From JBEEOW01 sp041191405 (GTDB lineage: Bacteria > Bacteroidota > Bacteroidia > Cytophagales > UBA9547), in assembly GCA_041191405.1 (NCBI GenBank), contig JBEEOW010000011.1, positions 46,369 to 110,368 on the forward strand: a DNA stretch of 64,000 nucleotides, read 5' to 3'. A model generated the notes under the pieces. The model was given only the letters and a program-made list of their open reading frames with translations, searched no databases and had not been told where the DNA came from. This document shows positions 60,912 to 64,000 of this stretch, in pieces. A program made the translations under genes and the position numbers. Within the stretch, counting starts at the first letter, position 1. The number at the start of each line of letters is the position of its first letter.

Positions 60912-62300
60912 TTACTGAATAACTATTTTCTCTATATGTACATTTGAATTAGTTGTTATTTTAACTTCATACATACCTGATGACAAATTATGTAAACCTG
61001 CAAAAACATCAACTACTTCGCCTTCTCTAACTTTTACATCTCCTGAAGAAATAATTTGGCCTAAATCACTATAAACGGTTACATAAATATGATCATTACT
61101 ATGATTTTCTAAAAATAATTGAGTTAAGCTATTGTCAACAGGATTTGGATAAATTAAAAACCCTCTTGAATATTCATCTGATACTGTAAAGATTTCAGAA
61201 TATTCAAAATCCCCGTTTTTATCAATTTGTTTGATACGGTAGTAAGTTACACCTTCATTTAAGCCATAATCTTCAACATTGTAACTTAATGGAATATTTG
61301 AATTTCCAACCCCTTTTATTTTTGAAATGGATTCAAAAATAACACCATCGCTTGATTTTTCTAATATAAAATAGTCATTGTTAAACTCTTGTAAAGTAGT
61401 CCATTTAATATTATTCGAACTTTGTTTTTTGGTTGCGGTTAACGCACCCCATACAACAGGTACTACTGAAGCACAAGCAGTTGATGAATAAACACCTGAG
61501 CCATAATTAGCTGGTGATGGAGGATTAGACCCAGCACCATTTCTACAATATTTTATTGCTGAACCAGATAAATTATTATTTAATGTTTGAGTACCTGTAA
61601 AATTTATCACAGCAGTTGATGCAGCATCACTAGCTGAACTAAAACTAATACCATTGGTAGCACTATTTATTAAATTTACCACTTCAGTATAACTTCTTTC
61701 TAAACACCAGCTTCCAGCACCCGAGTTAATTGTAGCTGTACCAGAAATATACATTTTTCCCATATTAATTAAATTGGCAGTAGCGTTAGTTGTAATTCCA
61801 CCATCAAAATAGGTTTTAGCCCATTTATGTGCAGTATATACGTATGCATCATTATTTAATACTATTGGAGAACCTGTATTATCAAAATTTAAAGTTCCAT
61901 AATTTGTAATACCAGTATACTGTTGTAAAGAAAAAGCATTTGCAATGTTTAAAGTACCAGTTCTTTCAACTATAATTCGAGCAAAATTAGACCCTCCTCC
62001 AGGAAACCCTACGGATAAAGATGTAATATTTAATGTCCCACAAACCCTTAAAGTACCTAATGTCCATTGTAAAGTTGAAAAAGTTACTGTTTCACCAGCA
62101 GCTACACAATATACATCATTAACAGAACTTGTCATTGAAGGTGTATATGGGCTTCCTGCTGTGGTAAAACTTTGAGTACAACCACCACAAGATGAAGAAC
62201 CACTTACAGTTGTTGAAGGGTTTGTACCAGAGGTACTACACTGAGAATAAGCTACTCTTACATTAAATAAAATAAATACAACAAATAATAAATTTTTCAT
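60912..62300 (-). CDS. Secreted protein with T9SS type A sorting domain
   Basis: 462 residues with a signal peptide (MKNLLFVVFILFNVRVAYS), a Gly/Ser/Thr/Asn-rich region of beta-helix type (about 20-280), a beta-sandwich (WTTLQEFNNDYFILEKSSDG), and the C-terminal type A sorting domain starting GFLIYPNPVDNSL. T9SS carries such proteins across the outer membrane and PorU removes the domain. The paralog next to it is interrupted by a stop. Ligand or function unknown; adhesin-like composition. Confidence 0.88.
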   Translation of the reverse strand: MKNLLFVVFILFNVRVAYSQCSTSGTNPSTTVSGSSSCGGCTQSFTTAGSPYTPSMTSSVNDVYCVAAGETVTFSTLQWTLGTLRVCGTLNITSLSVGFPGGGSNFARIIVERTGTLNIANAFSLQQYTGITNYGTLNFDNTGSPIVLNNDAYVYTAHKWAKTYFDGGITTNATANLINMGKMYISGTATINSGAGSWCLERSYTEVVNLINSATNGISFSSASDAASTAVINFTGTQTLNNNLSGSAIKYCRNGAGSNPPSPANYGSGVYSSTACASVVPVVWGALTATKKQSSNNIKWTTLQEFNNDYFILEKSSDGVIFESISKIKGVGNSNIPLSYNVEDYGLNEGVTYYRIKQIDKNGDFEYSEIFTVSDEYSRGFLIYPNPVDNSLTQLFLENHSNDHIYVTVYSDLGQIISSGDVKVREGEVVDVFAGLHNLSSGMYEVKITTNSNVHIEKIVIQ

Positions 62301-62521
62301 GTACTTTAATTATGAATTTACAAGGGGAACATAAAATTACTTCAATTATTCTAAAAAACACATTTTTATTAAAAAAAAATAGTAACAAAAAATATATCAA
62401 GTAAAATCACTTAACAAAACGGAAAATAATCATAAGCTTTTATTTATCAATAAATTATTGTTAAATTAATAACATTTATTTTAAATAAAGAAACAACAAT
62501 TATCAAACTAAAAAAATACTA

Positions 62522-63769
62522 TTATTTTTTTTTCTTAAACTGAACTTTCTTTGGCTTGTACACTTTCTCTTCTTCCTTTGCAATTGATTTCATTAAGGTT
62601 TTCCAGTCATTATTTACATCTTCAGAAAACAATTTGGTTTCTTCATATTCACCAGCCCCCATTTCAATAATTGGTATTGGTCCACCGAGATATTTTTCAA
62701 CTGAAGCTAACAAAACTTCCTCTTCTGGACTACAAAATGTAACTGCCCACCCTTTTTTATCTCCCCTACCTGTACGCCCAACCCGGTGAACATAATTTTC
62801 ATCTAAATCAGGAACGTCGTAATTTACAACAAATTCCACGTTTTTAATATCAATTCCCCTGGCACTTACATCGGTAGTTACCAACACTTTAACAGTACCA
62901 GCTGTAAATATTTTCAATGCTGCATTTCTTTCATTTTGATCTTTATCTCCATGAAGAGTCACCGAATTTATATTTACCCTTTCCAATGCTTTTTTTACCC
63001 TTTCTGCACGAACTTTGGTTCTAACAAAAACTAAAATTTTACTTTCTGGATGCTCCTTCACTATTTTTTCAAGGAAAAAACGTTTATCGTCCATTAAAAT
63101 TTTAGCAACAGAATGTTCAACATTTTTGGATACTGTATTTTGTGGAGATACTTGAATACGTATAGCTTTACGGACCAATGAATAAGCTAAATCTTTTATA
63201 GTTAAGCTTATCGTTGCTGAAAAGAAAAGTGTTTGATGCTCTTTAGGTAAAAATTTCTTAACATCCCTAATGTCATTAATAAAACCCATTTCAAGCATTT
63301 TATCAGCTTCATCTAAAACCAAAATCTTAACCTTGGTAATGCTAATATGTTTTTGATAAATTAAATCAAACATTCGTCCAGGTGTGGCAATTAAAACATC
63401 AACACCTGACTCTAAAACAGCTACTTGAGAATTTTGCTCAATACCACCAACAACACATAAAGTTTTAAGATGTGTATATTTTGCAATATCACAAAAAACT
63501 TTTTCAATTTGAATTGCAAGCTCACGAGTTGGAGCTAATACTAAAGCTCTAATTGCATTTTCAACTCTTGGAGTTGTAGCTAAAAGTTGTAACACAGGTA
63601 TAGCAAATGCTGCTGTTTTTCCTGTACCAGTTTGTGCTACAGCCAATACATCTTCTCCTTTTAAAATGGGGGTTATAGCTTTGTATTGTATGTCGGTTGG
63701 GCGTTTAAAGCCCATTTCTAGTATACTCTTTTTTATTTCGGGAACGAAACGGTAATCTTCAAATTTCAT
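62522..63769 (-). CDS. DEAD-box RNA helicase
   Basis: 415 residues with all core motifs: Q-motif region (MGFKRPTDIQYKAI), Walker A AQTGTGKTAAF, PTRELA, GGIEQ, ATPGRMFD, DEAD in VLDEADKMLEMG, SAT in FFSATI, and the C-terminal VTTDVSARGIDI and HRVGRTGRGDKKG. It has a short basic Lys-rich tail (KPKKVQFKKKK). It resembles RhlE-type helicases that act in ribosome assembly and RNA turnover; the exact member cannot be assigned. Confidence 0.95.
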   Translation of the reverse strand: MKFEDYRFVPEIKKSILEMGFKRPTDIQYKAITPILKGEDVLAVAQTGTGKTAAFAIPVLQLLATTPRVENAIRALVLAPTRELAIQIEKVFCDIAKYTHLKTLCVVGGIEQNSQVAVLESGVDVLIATPGRMFDLIYQKHISITKVKILVLDEADKMLEMGFINDIRDVKKFLPKEHQTLFFSATISLTIKDLAYSLVRKAIRIQVSPQNTVSKNVEHSVAKILMDDKRFFLEKIVKEHPESKILVFVRTKVRAERVKKALERVNINSVTLHGDKDQNERNAALKIFTAGTVKVLVTTDVSARGIDIKNVEFVVNYDVPDLDENYVHRVGRTGRGDKKGWAVTFCSPEEEVLLASVEKYLGGPIPIIEMGAGEYEETKLFSEDVNNDWKTLMKSIAKEEEKVYKPKKVQFKKKK

Positions 63770-63787
63770 AAAACGTATTAATAATTA

Positions 63788-63795
63788 CAAAGGTA
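63788..63795 (-). promoter_or_regulatory. Candidate -7 box (TACCTTTG) of the helicase gene
   Basis: Identical to the box at 4666-4673 and lying 18 bases before the helicase ATG on the minus strand. No -33 TTTG at regular distance. Confidence 0.4.
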
Positions 63796-63840
63796 AGTAT
63801 AAAAATGAATGAATATACGTTTATCAAGTTTACTTAAAAC

Positions 63841-63875
63841 AAAAAAAGTCTGCAAACCTTATTTTTTGCAGACTT
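63841..63875 (-). terminator. Terminator of a gene beyond the right edge
   Basis: Arms AAGTCTGCAAA and TTTGCAGACTT pair around an AT-rich loop. The T-run stands on the minus-strand side, so it should end a minus-strand transcript that comes from the right of the window. I see no convincing reading frame in the 125 bases between it and the edge. Confidence 0.7.
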
Positions 63876-64000
63876 GTAACTACTCAGCCCATAATTTAAA
63901 CTATTTCTATATGATAAATCTAAAAATGTGGATAAGTTAAACGCAAAAAAGTGCATCTCAAGCCTGAAAATAAAGGTATTTTTTTGAATAATTTTATAGG

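Noticed and set aside
63927..63935. Perfect DnaA box TGTGGATAA near the right edge
   Set aside because: Only one box is visible and no dnaA, dnaN or AT-rich unwinding repeats adjoin it inside the window, so an origin cannot be claimed.

Overview
This AT-rich 64 kb window looks like chromosomal DNA of a free-living member of the Bacteroidota. The phylum call rests on several things: type IX secretion components (a PorU2-like C25 sortase and a PorV/PorQ-family protein), cargo proteins with T9SS sorting domains, Bat-type VWA proteins, the DUF4199 / glycosyltransferase 2 / dihydroorotase-like cluster, DUF2911, a SelO protein, and promoters of the Bacteroidota type (TTTG, about 19 nt, TAnnTTTG). 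The best promoter lies upstream of the two tRNA genes. No family was confirmed by database search; calls come from motifs read in the sequence.

Layout. 1-4.6 kb: a GH3-family enzyme (partial), a YggS-type PLP protein, a MoeB/ThiF-rhodanese protein and a large-subunit-type pseudouridine synthase. 4.8-5.4 kb: tRNA-Pro and tRNA-Ser, followed by three tandem truncated tRNA-Pro-like units, each with a hairpin. 5.5-13.9 kb: a BatB/BatC-like pair, an EF-hand-like lipoprotein, and a minus-strand cluster (BatA-like protein, dihydroorotase-like protein without its HxH motif, two DUF4199 proteins, a glycosyltransferase). 13.9-31.2 kb: pyrR-pyrB, a decayed toxin-antitoxin pair, tyrS, rlmN, lpdA, selO, a GH20 hexosaminidase, a frameshifted PQQ-like protein, a SUI1 protein, a lipid kinase, a methyltransferase and a CtpA protease. 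31.4-36.4 kb: a tightly coupled gatC-gatA-gatB operon in which GatB is fused in frame to a complete aspartyl-tRNA synthetase. 36.5-42.6 kb: PorU2 and PorV. 42.8-64 kb: an MBL/beta-CASP nuclease, sugar-modification enzymes, pfkA with a c-type cytochrome, a LolC/E-type permease, NamZ-like DUF1343, fmt, an MlaE/MlaF transporter, two T9SS cargo paralogs (one cut by a stop codon) and a DEAD-box helicase.

The most notable system is the GatB-AspRS fusion at 33097-36441. It joins the enzyme that makes Asp-tRNA to the subunit that presents the misacylated tRNA for amidation, so it would be a covalent form of the AspRS-GatCAB transamidosome. The AspRS half carries His at the position where non-discriminating enzymes have it. 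GatC is present just upstream but is strongly diverged at its N-terminus.

Intergenic DNA is rich in short degenerate repeats (three families) and two long palindromic elements. Several genes are broken (VapC-like toxin, PQQ-like protein, a small secreted protein, a T9SS cargo gene). Two of the three frameshifts sit in or near homopolymers, so sequencing or assembly error has to be excluded before calling them pseudogenes.
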